A DNA stretch of 64,000 bases, taken from contig JAKUHH010000080.1 of NCBI GenBank assembly GCA_022701365.1, forward strand, positions 622,436 to 686,435, written 5' to 3'. The position numbers and the translations under genes are program-made. Shown one piece after another: positions 1 to 11,319 of the stretch (the stretch's first letter is position 1; each line of letters starts with the position of its first letter). The DNA comes from Mycocentrospora acerina (Eukaryota > Ascomycota > Dothideomycetes > Pleosporales). The notes under the pieces were generated by a model that was not told the origin of the DNA, did no database searches, and saw only the letters and a program-made list of their open reading frames with translations.

Positions 1-1
1 G

Positions 2-571
2 AGCCCCGCCACAGGACACACGTACATGCCCCCGTCCTACCAAAACGACAGCGCGAAACCCACTGCCGCCGCAACAGCACCAGCGACAGCAGCCCACATC
101 TCCAGCCCGACCCTCGCGCCCACAAACCCTGATGCAGACGCGTCCCAGCCCGCCGACCCAACCACATCCACCACCCAATTTTCTGACGACCTATTCATGC
201 AAAGCCTCAACATGACGCACTTTTACGGCGACGAGTTTGCAGACGAAAATCCCATTACGGGCGAGCCTGGCGCGTTTGTCTTTACAAACACAGGGCGTGC
301 CGTCGATGCGCGGAACAAGGCCCAGGAGCAGGCTGCACAAGCGCCGCCGCCGCTGCCGCTGCCGCCGCTCAAGACGGATTTGCAGAGCGTGGCGCCGAGT
401 GTCGCACCGTCGAGTGTCGCAACACCAGGGGGTGGGGGCACGCCTGCTTCGAGTGCCGAGGCGCCGGGTGGGAAGGGTGTATCGAATAACCGGGAGGGCA
501 AGATGAAGAGGAGGAAGAGCAGGGGACTAGCTAGTCCGACGACGAGACCGTCTACGCCAAAGGTGCCATGA
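2..571 (+). CDS. MED6: Mediator subunit MED6, C-terminal part (5' end outside window)
   Basis: This is the C-terminal part of Mediator head-module subunit 6, which links RNA polymerase II to activators in the nucleus. The frame is open from the first bases of the window, so the ATG at 26 is internal and the gene begins upstream. The recognisable piece is the stretch around SLNMTHFYGDEFADENP and GEPGAFVF, about 65-85 residues into the visible part. An Ala/Pro-rich linker follows, then a basic tail, KMKRRKSRGL, ending in a Ser/Thr-Pro segment. This is the usual order in filamentous-fungal MED6. The conserved N-terminal MED6 fold lies off the window, so the call rests on the tail alone. The gene converges on the ASX-domain gene that ends at 786, with only about 215 bp between them. 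MED6 is the best match I recall; a different Mediator subunit is unlikely. Confidence 0.75.
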   Translation, partial: SPATGHTYMPPSYQNDSAKPTAAATAPATAAHISSPTLAPTNPDADASQPADPTTSTTQFSDDLFMQSLNMTHFYGDEFADENPITGEPGAFVFTNTGRAVDARNKAQEQAAQAPPPLPLPPLKTDLQSVAPSVAPSSVATPGGGGTPASSAEAPGGKGVSNNREGKMKRRKSRGLASPTTRPSTPKVP

Positions 572-689
572 TAGGGAAATGGGTTGGTTTAGATTAGTTT
601 AGCTTTTTTTTTGGCTCTCTCCACGTTATAGTCATGATACCCCATTGTCCTTGTCAAGCACAATCGACCGATTGCCTCAGCTGCCTGAT

Positions 690-800
690 TACCTACTTAC
701 TTACCTACCTACCTCACCTTTTCCTCGTTTCCCACCTACTTCCGCCCCCCCTCCTAGACACCACCTCACCTCACTTCACCTCCCCTCACCTCCCCTTCTG
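690..800. repeat. TACC/CACCT simple-sequence tract between convergent genes
   Basis: The tract is a run of TTAC/TACC tetranucleotides (about 690-720) followed by CACCT/CACTT pentamer-like repeats (about 765-795). It lies in the shared 3' region of MED6 and the ASX-domain gene, and its end overlaps the last codons of the latter. It looks like ordinary microsatellite or pyrimidine-rich 3' UTR sequence. Confidence 0.5.
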
Positions 801-2026
801 CCCCCACCACCTCTCCGCCTCCTCCATCTTCCACCCGTCAAACCGCCCCTCGGCCCTCTCCACAACCGCCCTCTCCGCCCCAACCAGCCACGTCTTCGCC
901 AAGTGTCCATTCTTCAAATCCTCCTGAAACTTGGCTACATCCGTGCGAAAACAGTCATTGTTGACTGTGAATGCGGCGGGGCGTGTATCTTCTTCTTCAT
1001 CTTCTCCACCCCTTTCTCCTTTCCCTTCTCTTTCCCCTTCTCCCTGCTCCTCGCTATTCGACTCTTCTCCGTCTTTTGATTCTTCGACACGCTCGCCCTG
1101 ACGGGTACTAGTGGATTCCATCTTCTCGAGCAGCGCGCCGTTGGCCAGAGACGAGGGGAGCATGGAAACGAGTTTTTTCTGCTGGGGGGAGGAGAGACTG
1201 GTCCATGAGGTGGGTTCGAGGAGGAGGTGCTGCGTAAGGGGCTTGTTAGTGTCTTTTTTTTTTATTTCTTCTTCTTCTTATTCTTTTAAATATGTGGGGT
1301 GGGTGATTGGGAAGAGGAAAGAGAGAAGAAGGAGAGAAGTCATACGTAAATGTCTGCTTTTACTAGACGGCTGCAAGAGTTGGTCGTCATGTAGATGGGG
1401 TCGAAGACTTTGCTCACGGGGGTGCGGGCAGGTGGTGGTGGTTTGGCGGGCTGGGCTGCTTTGAGTGTTTCGAAGCGTTCGGGGGCTTTGCGGGTGCGTG
1501 ACGGGCGGGTGCTGGGTGGGGGAGTGGCTTTTGGCTTGCGATTTGGGGGTTTGGCAGGCTGGTTGGAAATGGAAGACCCATCTGTATTGTCGGTTATGGG
1601 TGTGGTTGTATTGGGGGACGATTGTTTTGAAGGGGGAGGTGAGGATGCTTTGGGCCTTGCGATGGGCTTTTCCAGTGCGGGTGAGGGGTCGCTATTGTCA
1701 TGGTCATGGTCATGGTTGTCGTTGTCGTCTCTCACTACAGCAAGCTTCTTTGAGCGAGGTCTTGCCGTTGCTCTTGGTTTTACTGCGGGTTTTTTGGGTG
1801 GCAAATCGTCGTTATCGTCATTTATTTCATCGTGTTTTGGTACCACAATCTCCTCTGGACTAGGCTTTGCCCTTGCCCTCGCCTTCCCTTTCGTTTTTGG
1901 CGTCGCCTTGGGCTTAGGCTCCGGGTTCGACTTTGCTTTAGCCTTTTTCGCAAGCTTCTTCATTGGTGGGGTGTCTGCATCACCATCCTCCTGGCGAGCT
2001 CGCTTCTGCGCACGCGTCTCGGCCAT
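786..2026 (-). CDS. ASX-homology (DEUBAD-like) domain protein
   Basis: Two exons, 2026-1346 and 1229-786. The intron has donor GTATGA, a CACTAAC branch point and acceptor ACGCAG. Joining them restores the frame across KADIY-HLLLEPTSW. The first ~190 residues are low-complexity, Lys/Pro/Ala-rich and basic, with a DNDNHDHDHDN run. A motif RTRKAPERFETLK precedes the ASX-like domain (about 205-290), which contains LLLEPTSWTSLS and, after an acidic insert, FRTDVAKFQEDLKNGHL. In animals ASX/DEUBAD domains activate a BAP1-type histone H2A deubiquitinase. The fungal proteins are poorly studied, so a nuclear chromatin role is inference. The start chosen is the first in-frame ATG (MAETRAQKRARQ). The frame stays open upstream to about 2428 but offers only a GTG there. 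No introns besides the one given are needed. Confidence 0.7.
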
Positions 2027-3243
2027 AGTGGACGAAGTTGAAGCAGGTGAAGTTGGAGTGGTAACAGCGTCTGGTGTGTTTTTGGGCTCAACTTCTACAG
2101 GTGTAGTATCGTGCTTGCCAGTGTTTATGGGAGAAAGCCTTTGGATAAGTCTCGGACTGTTGAGAGAACCGGTCACACTTTTGGTTTGCGTTGGCTGGTC
2201 CAGGTCAAGGTCTGGAGTAGCAAAACTGTCTTGTTTGATACTCTTGGGTGAGCATACTGTGATAACTTTGCCTGACAATGCCAATGGGTATTTAGTGCTT
2301 TGTTTCTGCAGAGTATGTTGCTTGTCTTCCACTGATAGTGATTGTGCTGAACCACAAGAAGATTGTGAATCGGACAATGGCCTATCTCGGTTTGTCAGAG
2401 ACGAAAAGGTAAAAGCTTGAGTGATCACCTTGACACATGAAGGTTTTTGTTGTCTTTAGGCGAGGGATCGGAGATGGCGCAATATAAGAACAAAAATAAT
2501 GCCACAATGGTAAAATTGCACACATGGGTGGAAGGTAGAGAAGGGGTTCTGCGTGGCGACACACCAACAATCGCATCGCGCTCTTGGTTGTGGTAGAAGA
2601 TTTCCCCAAAAATCTCGGTGAAGCAGGTCTACTGCATGAAATAGTATGGTAAAGGGGCCAACACATACCGCACGGGAAGAGACATTGTGCAGTGTATCTG
2701 ATCCCGGTAGAACGTCTGACGGGTCGTAATATCTCAAAATATTGAACACCTCGCCCTCAAAAAGCCTTGAGTAGAACGAGCAATCAGTGTCGAAAGCAAA
2801 TCCGGCAAAGCAGAGGACTGTTTGTTGACGTTTTCAGAAGGATGCTTGAAACAGTAACGCAATGAGGTTGATCAGCGACATGCAGACATTGAGCCACAGA
2901 CCCCTACGTTGGAGTTTTCAAGCTCAGTCGCAATGGAAGTAGTAATCGCACGGCTATCGTGACACGTCCAAGCAAGGACATCGACTATCTAGAAAAAGCG
3001 AGGGAACGCGTGCAGGCACCTACAAACGACGTTGATGGCACCGTTGAGGGCGTCCGAGCGCTCCTCCGCAGTTCCGCATCGTCACCTTTGCGATTTGGCC
3101 AGCTTTGGCAACAACACGTCGCCTCAACCTCTACGCTTTCTCGACCTGTAGGCACCCTTTTCGTGAAATCCCACACGTGCAACACACACAAACTCTCTTG
3201 CAGCTATTGTTCTCGTTTCTCCACTACATTTCACGTCGTGACC
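2027..3243. promoter_or_regulatory. Divergent intergenic region, ASX gene / SEC22
   Basis: About 1.2 kb lies between two divergently transcribed genes, so it should hold both promoters and 5' UTRs. The first 400 bp (2027-2428) stay open in the ASX frame and could be 5' UTR or an unrecognised upstream exon. The stretch 2959-3243 is open in another frame but runs into the SEC22 start codon and is read here as 5' UTR. I see no clear TATA box. Confidence 0.45.
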
Positions 3244-4149
3244 ATGATCCAACACACAATCATATCGCGGCTTGACGGTCAGTAGCGCTGCAGACGCGTG
3301 CTCGCAATAACCACAAAGGCCTGACAAGTGATGCAGGCCTTATTTTGACTGCCTCTGTCGATGATGGACAGGTGCGATTACCCTGAAGACACGCGCGCCA
3401 TCCTGAGCAAAAGGCTCACAATCTCCAGACGGACGCCGAATTCAACGAGGTCAAGAGCAAGGTCAAGCTCGTCCAGCGCCGCCTGAACCGCAACTCAGAG
3501 CCCCAGGCCAGCATAGAGAGCGGTAACTACACATACCAGTACGCCCGCCAGCGCCCTTGTTCCTGCAACGTCCACCCACCACTTAACCCCTCGTCCCCCT
3601 TTCTAGCCACCCACCACTGATGCGGCCACCTAGCTACCTGATCAGCGGCGATCTATGCTTCCTCTGCATATGCGACCGTTCCTACCCCCGCAAACTCGCC
3701 TTTACATATCTTTCCGACCTCTCTGGCGAGTTCACCACCATCTATCAGCCACAGCAATACCTTGCGCCCTCATGCCGGCCCTATGCCTTTGTCGAATTTG
3801 ACACCTTTATCCAGCGCACAAAGAAGACGTACCAGGACTCGCGGGCTACGCAGAACCTGGACAAGCTGAACGATGAGCTCAAAGACGTGACAAAGGTCAT
3901 GACAAAGAATATCGAGGATCTGTTGTACAGAGGTGACAGCTTGGAAAGAATGGGCGACATCTCGAGCCGGCTGCGCGAAGACAGTAGGAAGTACAAGAAG
4001 GCAGCCGTGAGAATCAATTGGGAGTTGCTGCTGAAGCAGGTGAGTGACCTAGCCCAGCAATTAGACCAGATGCTAACAGGAGATAGTATGGACCGATCGG
4101 AGGTTTGGCTTTCATCGTCATTGTCTTCGTCTGGTGGCGTTTCTTCTAG
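3244..4149 (+). CDS. SEC22: Sec22, ER-Golgi R-SNARE
   Basis: Five exons: 3244-3277, 3337-3371, 3414-3538, 3634-4039 and 4087-4149 (220 residues, the usual size of Sec22). The first exons give MIQHTIISRLDGLILTASVDD, the start of the longin domain. The domain continues through KVKLVQRRLNRNSEPQASIE and HYLISGDLCFLCICDRSYP. The SNARE helix is at about 130-190 (LDKLNDELKDVTKVMTKNIE, then RGDSLERMGDIS, with the central-layer Arg). The C-terminal anchor, LAFIVIVFVWWRFF, ends the protein with no lumenal tail. Sec22 is the v-SNARE for vesicles moving between ER and Golgi in both directions. All four introns keep phase; the shortest is 42 nt. This is one of five secretory-pathway genes in the window. 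Confidence 0.93.
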
Positions 4150-5560
4150 ATGTATGACCACAGCTAGACGACTTATCTGTATATCAAGCAATGTCCCCCA
4201 TGGGGCACGGGGCACCATTGGCGTTGGGGCGTACCACAAGTTGGTGCGTTGGAGGACACGAGAATAATACCCAATTACATCTTCTGATCCAGATTGTTCA
4301 AGAACAACGCGCGCAGCTGAGTATGCAGAGAGGAGAATCCCCATGGCTGATGTGAGACCTACTTAACGCCCCACGACTGACATGTACCTCTACCCATTAG
4401 CGCAAAGGACATAAGCCCAGATTTCATTCAAAATGCTTTTCTCATTGAACAATAAGAGCCAGATCCTCTTTCTCTGCTCAATATAGCTCTCATCAGGCCT
4501 CCCGCAGATGGTTTGATCATACAGCCTAGGGCTGACAACTGTTTTGTACAATGAGAACTAGGTCAAGTTTTTTGCCTCACCAAAAAAAGAGCAATATAAC
4601 GTGATTTGTTGTCCAGTGTGCAACCTTGGCAAATGCGCTCGAAGCATTTACTAAGTTAAACTTCTTTCGGTTGGGATTTTTATTATACTCTGCAGGTATA
4701 GACAATGCTGAATCTATTCATTGTTCATTTCAAAGTCCAAAAGTAAGTAAACCTCTCGATTTCATTTTCTACCAGAAATCCCTAGCTCGCGAATGGAGTT
4801 GGAAATGTGGAGTAAATCTTGAACGTAAGCTTACACCGAGGCTCGTGTGTAATCATTGATTGCAGCACATAAGCTCAGATTGAGGCTAACAACCCTAGAT
4901 TAAGGCCTGCGTATAAGCTGAAACCAGGACTTGTGTGTAAGCTCGATCAAAACTTGAGTGAAAGCTCATGTAGTAAGTGGTTTCGAATTGCACACTGCAG
5001 TTAGGTCGTCCTCGGTCCGTTCGAGTTGGGCATAACCTTCGGGCAATCCAAATAAGGAAGTTATGTTCACGCTATGAAAGCCCGAGTTTTGGCCGTTGTT
5101 TCCCAAATACCGAATAGATGTGCTCCGCTTTGCTCGGCTGTTGACAAATGCAAGTAAAATATTTGTCGATCTTTGGGATTTTCAGCGTTATGAAAAGTAT
5201 TTTGTAGAGTCACTTTTGAGATTAAATGCAGGGGGCTGTGAAGCATCTAGCCATAACAAGACTTGAAAATAATATATTATGTGATAATGCTAGAGTGAAA
5301 GTAGCATTGAGAAAGAAGACCCTTGTCCCTAGGGAGTTTCTACACATACCTACATCATCCTACGTCCGCTATACACACGTAATCCAGCCTTGGCACAACA
5401 TGCTTCCGAGGGGTTCCCGTTTCCCCTCTTGAGTGGGACACTCATGCCATGGAATTACAAGGCGTTAAAAATGCCAAAAAGTTGAAACGATTAGTATTAT
5501 GCGCGCATTAGCCGAAGCCGATGCCGTGAACCAGCTGATACACCGACTTCATCATAGCAA
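4150..5560. other. AT-rich gene-free block
   Basis: No coding frame here is convincing on either strand. The sequence turns noticeably AT-rich after about 4430 and stays so to about 5330, unlike the flanking genes. It holds a decayed short tandem repeat at 4826-4966. It may be remnant repeat DNA, possibly mutated by RIP, but I cannot compute the dinucleotide indices that would show this. Confidence 0.5.
4826..4966 (+). repeat. Decayed tandem repeat, about 22-24 bp period
   Basis: The core (T)AAGCT recurs at about 4826, 4870, 4914, 4938 and 4961, spaced 44, 44, 24 and 23 bp, with weaker matches at the midpoints. Two units share the longer pattern CT-A-ACC-(A/G)-G-(A/G)-CT-(C/T)-GTGTGTAA, at about 4830-4852 and 4918-4940. 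Copies differ by many point changes, so this is an old array. Confidence 0.5.
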
Positions 5561-5570
5561 CTACGCGACT

Positions 5571-5580
5571 CTCTATATAT
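5571..5580 (+). promoter_or_regulatory. TATA-like element of the hydrolase gene
   Basis: A clean TATATATA run sits about 60 nt upstream of the ATG at 5638, a plausible distance for a fungal TATA box. Confidence 0.45.
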
Positions 5581-5637
5581 ATGTGCACCACATGCCCGTG
5601 ATTTTTTCCATTTACATACCGTTGAAACCTCCCCATC

Positions 5638-6559
5638 ATGTCCCCAGCCCCCAAACCCCACCTCGTGCTCGTTCATGGCGCCTGGCACTCGCCCGCCTCC
5701 TTCGCCCTCCTCATCTCCAAACTTGAAGCCCAAGGTTACACCACACACGTACGACAATTGCCTGCAGTAGGAAACTCCGACCCGCCAACCGATACATCCC
5801 GGGACATTGCTGCCGTTGACGAGCTGGTCACGGAAGCCATCGGAGATGGTAACGACGTCATCGTCATCCCACACAGCTGGGGGGGATATATTGTCGGCAG
5901 TGCACTCCAGGGACTAAGCAAGACGGAGAGAGAGAAGGCGGGAAAGCGCGGCGGAGTGGTAAGGTGCGCGTATATCGCTGCGGTTATGGGTGACGAGGGC
6001 TATGTACTGGATTTCGAAAAAAGCGAGGGTGATTTGCATAGGGTGGAGGTATGTGTCTTGTTTGTTTGTTTGTTTCTTTGCCTTTTCATTCCATCATCCC
6101 ATCATCCCATGTCCTCTTCTCGCCTTTCCCAACAGATCAACGCTAAGCCTTTTCTTCCCTCTTTTCCTTTTTCCTCCCCTCCCGTTTAAGAGGGAACGCT
6201 ACTATTTACACATCTTCTAGCCTCCCTACCTCATCGCCACAAGCCCAACTCCCTTTTACAACGACTTGCCCCCAGAGGAGCAAGCACACTGGTTCTCCCA
6301 ACTTTTGCCACATGCAATCGCTACTTTCACCACGCCTGCTGGACCCCCGAGCTGGAAGAAAATCCCTACGAGCTACCTGCTGTGTGAGGACGATCATGCA
6401 CTTCCGCCTGCTTTGCAGGAGCTCATGACGCAGGAGGCGAAGGAAAAGGGGGGAGAGGTGGAAGTCACGAGGATCCAGAGCGGACACAGCCCGTTTTTGA
6501 ACCATGCTGATGAGGTGGTGGAGTGGATTGAGGCGGCTGCGAAGTTGGGTAGGGCGTGA
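5638..6559 (+). CDS. Alpha/beta hydrolase (esterase-like)
   Basis: Two exons, 5638-6048 and 6221-6559, give 249 residues. The intron is 172 nt (donor GTATGT, acceptor TTCTAG) and contains a TTTG repeat and a CCCAT repeat. The fold markers are the oxyanion loop LVHGAWH (10-16), the nucleophile Ser80 in the elbow IPHSWGGY, and late acidic and His motifs CEDDHALP and QSGHSPFLNHADEV that complete the triad. It resembles the plant methyl-ester esterase and AB_hydrolase_6 group of small cytosolic hydrolases; the substrate cannot be inferred. No signal peptide is seen. The gene converges on the WD40 gene ending at 6733, 174 bp away. The coding strand is C-rich at the start and purine-rich at the end. 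Confidence 0.85.
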
Positions 6560-6732
6560 TAGTTTTTTTCTACTCAAAGTTTGAGACGATGATTAAATAG
6601 TGTTGCTGAGTTTTATATTGCATACACATGCCATGTTCTCTCTACTTCATACTTGTGGTATCAAGGTCATACACTTGCCGTGATTCTCATTATCATGTCA
6701 AACCTCCCAATTCTGGTCAAATCTTCAGCGTC

Positions 6733-9700
6733 TCACAACGGCGGACTCTCTGGCCGGTCAATAGCCAGCGAATGATAGTAGTCCGTCAAAGCGTTCATCT
6801 CATCCCCGAATGTCGTCTCTCCATTTTCTAACCACTGCAGGTAGCTTTCTTTACCGAACTTCTTCAATCGTGGAACATCCAATGGCTCGCCAGCAGATCT
6901 AGGCTGCTCAACACATTCATAACCCAATGCACCAATCTCCCAAATTCCACCGCAAGAATCGCAAGCAAGTATTGTAGTGGCGCCGGCAATAGAAGTGACA
7001 CCTCCGCAGCGGAAGCACGCAAATGAGCAGCGTTCACAAAGAGCAAGGGCGTTAGGGTCGGAGGAGTCAGGACGCGCGGGCCGGGTACAGAGTGAGCATT
7101 TTGATTTTCCCGGGACGATGACATTGGAGTTGAGAGTTTTCCACTGGCAACGCAGCTCATCCGGTATACGGTCTTCGCTGCGTTTAGAGTCGCCAATATC
7201 CTCGTTAGTTGTTTTTTCGACGTTAATTCCACATTCGGGCACGGTGCATGGTGAGCCTGGTTTTATTAGCAGGTTGGCTTGGAATTCAAGAGCTTGTTGG
7301 CGTAGGAAAGGCGCTTCAACACTCTGGTCAAAGGGACCTTCGTAGTTGGACCCCTGCACAGCTTGACGAATGGGAAGACCGCCCATGGATGCTAACTGAA
7401 TCTGTCCCGTCTGGAGAAGGTAGTTTGCATCTGCGACGCCAGACTCGATGGGAACGGGCTCGTCAGTTACAGACACGTCATCGTCGTAACCATCTGAATA
7501 GGGAATGTATCGGAGCTTGTCTGCATCCTTGAGCGAGCAGCCGTCTCGCCCAACCTCGAGCACACTGATTGATCCATTTACTTCACCGACAATAAGCTTA
7601 CTCATGTCGGGACTAAATGATCCTGACATGATTCCGGAGTCTGTGGTGATAAGGTCCTTGATGAATGTGTTTTCGTACGAGCGGGTCACGTCCCAAACCT
7701 TTACAACGCCGTCCGAGGAGCCAGAGTACAATCTTGTTGCATTCTCACCCCAAGACAAAAAACGTACACCGGAGTCTGTACGCTCAGGGTGCTCATCGTC
7801 TTGAAGGGGCATCTTAGACTGGCCATGTGATAGCACTCTTAGCGGATCATTGGGCATTCGCATATCCCAGACATACGATTTTCCGTCTGTGCATCCGGCA
7901 GCGATGAGATGTTCATCGTAAGGGCTAAAAAGATAAATTTAGTAAACCTGTTCAGGGCTACTAGGTAGAAGATCTTACCACCAGACGACGTCGTTCATAT
8001 CCAGTGCCTTGCATTCCAGTTCCAATGGGCAGGTGTACCTGCTCGTAGCAGCTCGCTCATACAGTCGAATTAGTGAGCGCGTGCCCTTGTTAATACTGCC
8101 TGTGGCCACACAACCGTATGCGAAGAGCGGCATGTGTCGTTGGTTTGGGTTGAATGTCAGATCGAATATGTACTTGCTAGATCCGTGCACTGTCATCTGA
8201 GCTTGCGTTTCGATATCCCAGAGACAGATATCACCAGTGGTGTCCTGCCCATAGTCCTGCCGCGCGTTTGCTCCAAAACCAGCCAACAGTAGCCGTCCAT
8301 ACTTCGGCTCGAATTGAAGGGCTGTGGGTAATATTCTCAGGTCTGAGCGGACGGCAGCTTTGGTTGAACAGTAATTGGTTTTTGTAAAATGTGACGGATC
8401 ATCTTCACTCTCAACTCTGATCAGCTTGATCGCATTCTCTGATGATCGTTTTGCTGCCGTGGCCAGTGCGCCATCGTATTGCGGATTTACCGCTATGATG
8501 TCCACCTCAGCTTTGTGTTTCCAGGCACTGACAAAAGTCGGTTGCGAAGAGTCAATTGTAGTGTCCCACACACATACGCTCTTATCATACCCAGCGGAGT
8601 ACATGAGATTACCACTGCGTGAGAAGCTCACTGAGCTGACTGTTGTGTAGAGCCTAGGGTCTTGTGACACAAACATTGCATGTGTTGAATTCGCACCTGT
8701 CTCTGTCCTTGATCGTTCGATCCTATGCTCACCAAGCTCGTGAATTGTTCCGTTCGCAACCTTGCCGAACAAAAGATTGTTCGGACGGTTGTATTGCATC
8801 GAGTCAGGATCAGTCACAGCAACCGCCCCTGTTACGAAAGATTGGCCGTCTGGGGACCATGCTACGGTATGTATATCACCAGAAGCTCCCGTCCATGTAT
8901 AGGATGGTCCAAGTGTGTCCATGTATCTGTTCTTTGTTTGGTATGTGAGGGGTCTGTTTGCTGCTTTCCATCCTCGTCTTGATTCAAGCCCCAACTCTCG
9001 TTGGCGAATAATAGCTGAAGTTGACAATTTCTGATTAGAGCTCATGTTTGTGTCTAACTTGGCAGCTGCTAGTCGCTGTATCTTAGGTGAATCAGAAATC
9101 TTACCCACCTTCGCGTCTTGTAAAAAGGCAGTTAAAGTTGCCATATCACGGGAAGGAAGGTAACGACGGAGCTCGTTTGACAGCATCAGCAAACTGGGTT
9201 CGGTGACACGTTTTAATAATGTTCGAAGCTGTCTCCGCTGGGTTTTGTGTCGCGAACCACGTATATCGGTTGGATTCAAGGCCTTCACGACAGCACGGAT
9301 GACCAGGTCGATTTCCGCTGGACTGAAGTCGACATGCATGACCAGACCTTGCCAGTCGCGGCTTGATAGTTGGTCCCACCCATGTGAACCTGAAGCATTT
9401 TGCATTGCTGAACGTTGCATAACCGACAAATATGGCAGGCTCTGACTCGGGGTACGACGAAGCCCTTCCCGTATACGCAAGGCAATGGCTGCATCATTTC
9501 CATCAAATTCCATATCAACAGGCTCGTTATCGACCGCAACGAATTCTTCAGGAACTTGTGGAACATCTTCGGGAGGTGTTTCTGACCCCATCGTAAAATA
9601 GCTAGCGAAAGTCTCGTCTTGACTAGCAGCATCCATTTCATCGCCTAGCTTGTTGCCCCTTTGCCTTGGCCAGGTGTAGTTGACCACCGGCGCACGACGA

Positions 9701-11319
9701 GCGCGTCCCCTACGAGGTGCAGAGTCTGTTCCAGAAGAGTACTCAGTAGTCGAGCGAGCCAAAGCAGGCTTCCCCGTACAACTGGCCAAGCGCTGGGTTC
9801 GTTGAGAAAGGGCACCTCTATTTTGATGCAAACCCATGAGCTCAGATCGCTCTCTTGGGTGGCTGGCCTCAGCATGGACAGTTGACCAGTCGATAGAAGC
9901 TTCAGAAGCAAATCGTGGGGGTAAATTCAAAGTACTCGGGTCTTTTGATGTATCCCTCTTACGAAGCTTGGATGAATATGTCGTCTGTAATTTAACATAC
10001 GAACGACCTGGGTAATCGGCGTTGAATTCTTCAGTAATTGTAGCCCATGGATACCTCTTCACTTCCTTCAGGAAAATTAGGAGATGTTCCTCGCCTTGTG
10101 AGAACTGCGTCCCGCGTTGAAGAACTCTCCTGGGGGGTTGCACAGTCGATGTACGTGTTGACTGATCTGTTGTTTGTTTTAAAGGTGGAAAGTGCGGTGT
10201 GCTAGACATGGACGACATGACACTATCCGTGTCGTCGTCATCCTGTACCGACGGTAAAGCTTCTGGTTTGGATTGACAGTGAACGGCACGTTCTTGTGTA
10301 TCACCCTCCATTTTAACGGAAGAACGTGCTCTGGAAGGGGGTGGCAAAGGTGTGCTGGAAGGGGTTACGTCTGAAATCAGGTAGCTATTGATAACGTCAG
10401 GCTCAGATGCTTCACCAATATTGAGTATTAGTGAACTTTCGCAACGCAAATCATTTACAGCAGGTACTGTTGCTCTGTTCGACTTGAGCGCAGCGTTCAT
10501 ATACTGTACTGATAGTGGCTTGTATGTGCTCGTCACTTTCGCGTTTGTGCCTAAAATAGCGCCTGAATATGATGCTGCCTGAGCCTTCTCAACTGTTTTG
10601 ATGCTTTTCAGCCCATCATTTGTTCGTTGTCCACATACGATTTCTCCGTTCCCAGGAGCTGGGGCGGCATCGTTGTATGTTGTTTCACATGCTGATAGCT
10701 TTCTCCTTTTGGAAGCTTGTTCTGCGCTGCTAAAAGAATTTACATCCCCCTGGAAGCTTAAAGAAACTGGTAGATAGCCCTTTGGTGCTGTGTCATTTCC
10801 AATGGTCGCAGAGATTGCTGCAGAGGAATTACTCAACCCTACCGACGATATTGTGCTAGCAGCAATTTGTTCGTATTTTACAGAACTATTCGTGGGAAGA
10901 GGTTGTGAGGTATGGCGTGTACTGCCAGGTAAGGATACGAGACCTTTCGCAAGGCGCGGAGTGGGCGTAGATGTTCTCGAGCGCACGTTATCGGGTAGTG
11001 GGACCGGTGTCCTTCTGGGAGTAGGTTTGCTCGTGAGCAGCAAGTTGGGTGTGATTGTCTTAGTAAAAGGCTTCGGAAGGGTGACTGGAGTCTTCTTGTG
11101 CGTGGAATTCGTAAGTGAAGGTACAGTCGTAGTCTTGGAAGTATTCGCAAGCATGGGCACGTATGATTGCCCAACATTTGCAGGCAAAGGCACAGGCGTC
11201 TTTCTTGGAGCGGAAGTGGAAACAGGGGCAGGTTCTCGAGAGGGAGCGGAGTCCATGCCGTCGCTGTCTGAGTCGAGCGTCAGATCAATAAAGGACCCCC
11301 CATTACTACCAAAGGGCAT
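6733..11319 (-). CDS. Large SANT-like/WD40/zinc-binding protein, possible heterochromatin (Raf1/DIM-9-type) factor
   Basis: Two exons, 11319-7979 and 7924-6733, give 1510 residues. The 54-nt intron (GTAAGA...TTTTAG) splits a WD repeat and rejoins as DVVWCPYDEHLIAAGCTDG. In order: a SUMO-interaction-like motif FIDLTLDSDSD (10-20); a disordered region to ~400 with repeated KTPVPLP-type motifs (39-45, 75-81, 103-109); a Myb/SANT-like helix set (405-456, PWATITEEFNADYPGRS); a helical region (~600-740); WD40 blades (~770-1240, SGSSDGVVKVWDV); and a Cys-rich tail (1390-1451) with CSLC, CERC, CFRC and CDSC pairs. SANT plus WD40 suggests a nuclear scaffold. I suspect, without proof, the Raf1/Dos1 (Neurospora DIM-9) role in the CUL4-DDB1 H3K9-methylation complex. 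A generic WD40 chromatin protein is the alternative. The structure is secure, the function is not. Confidence 0.6.

Noticed and set aside
1395..2420. Plus-strand 341-codon open frame
   Set aside because: It is the antisense of the ASX-domain gene and its translation is low-complexity; the minus-strand reading has the ASX motifs and a good intron.
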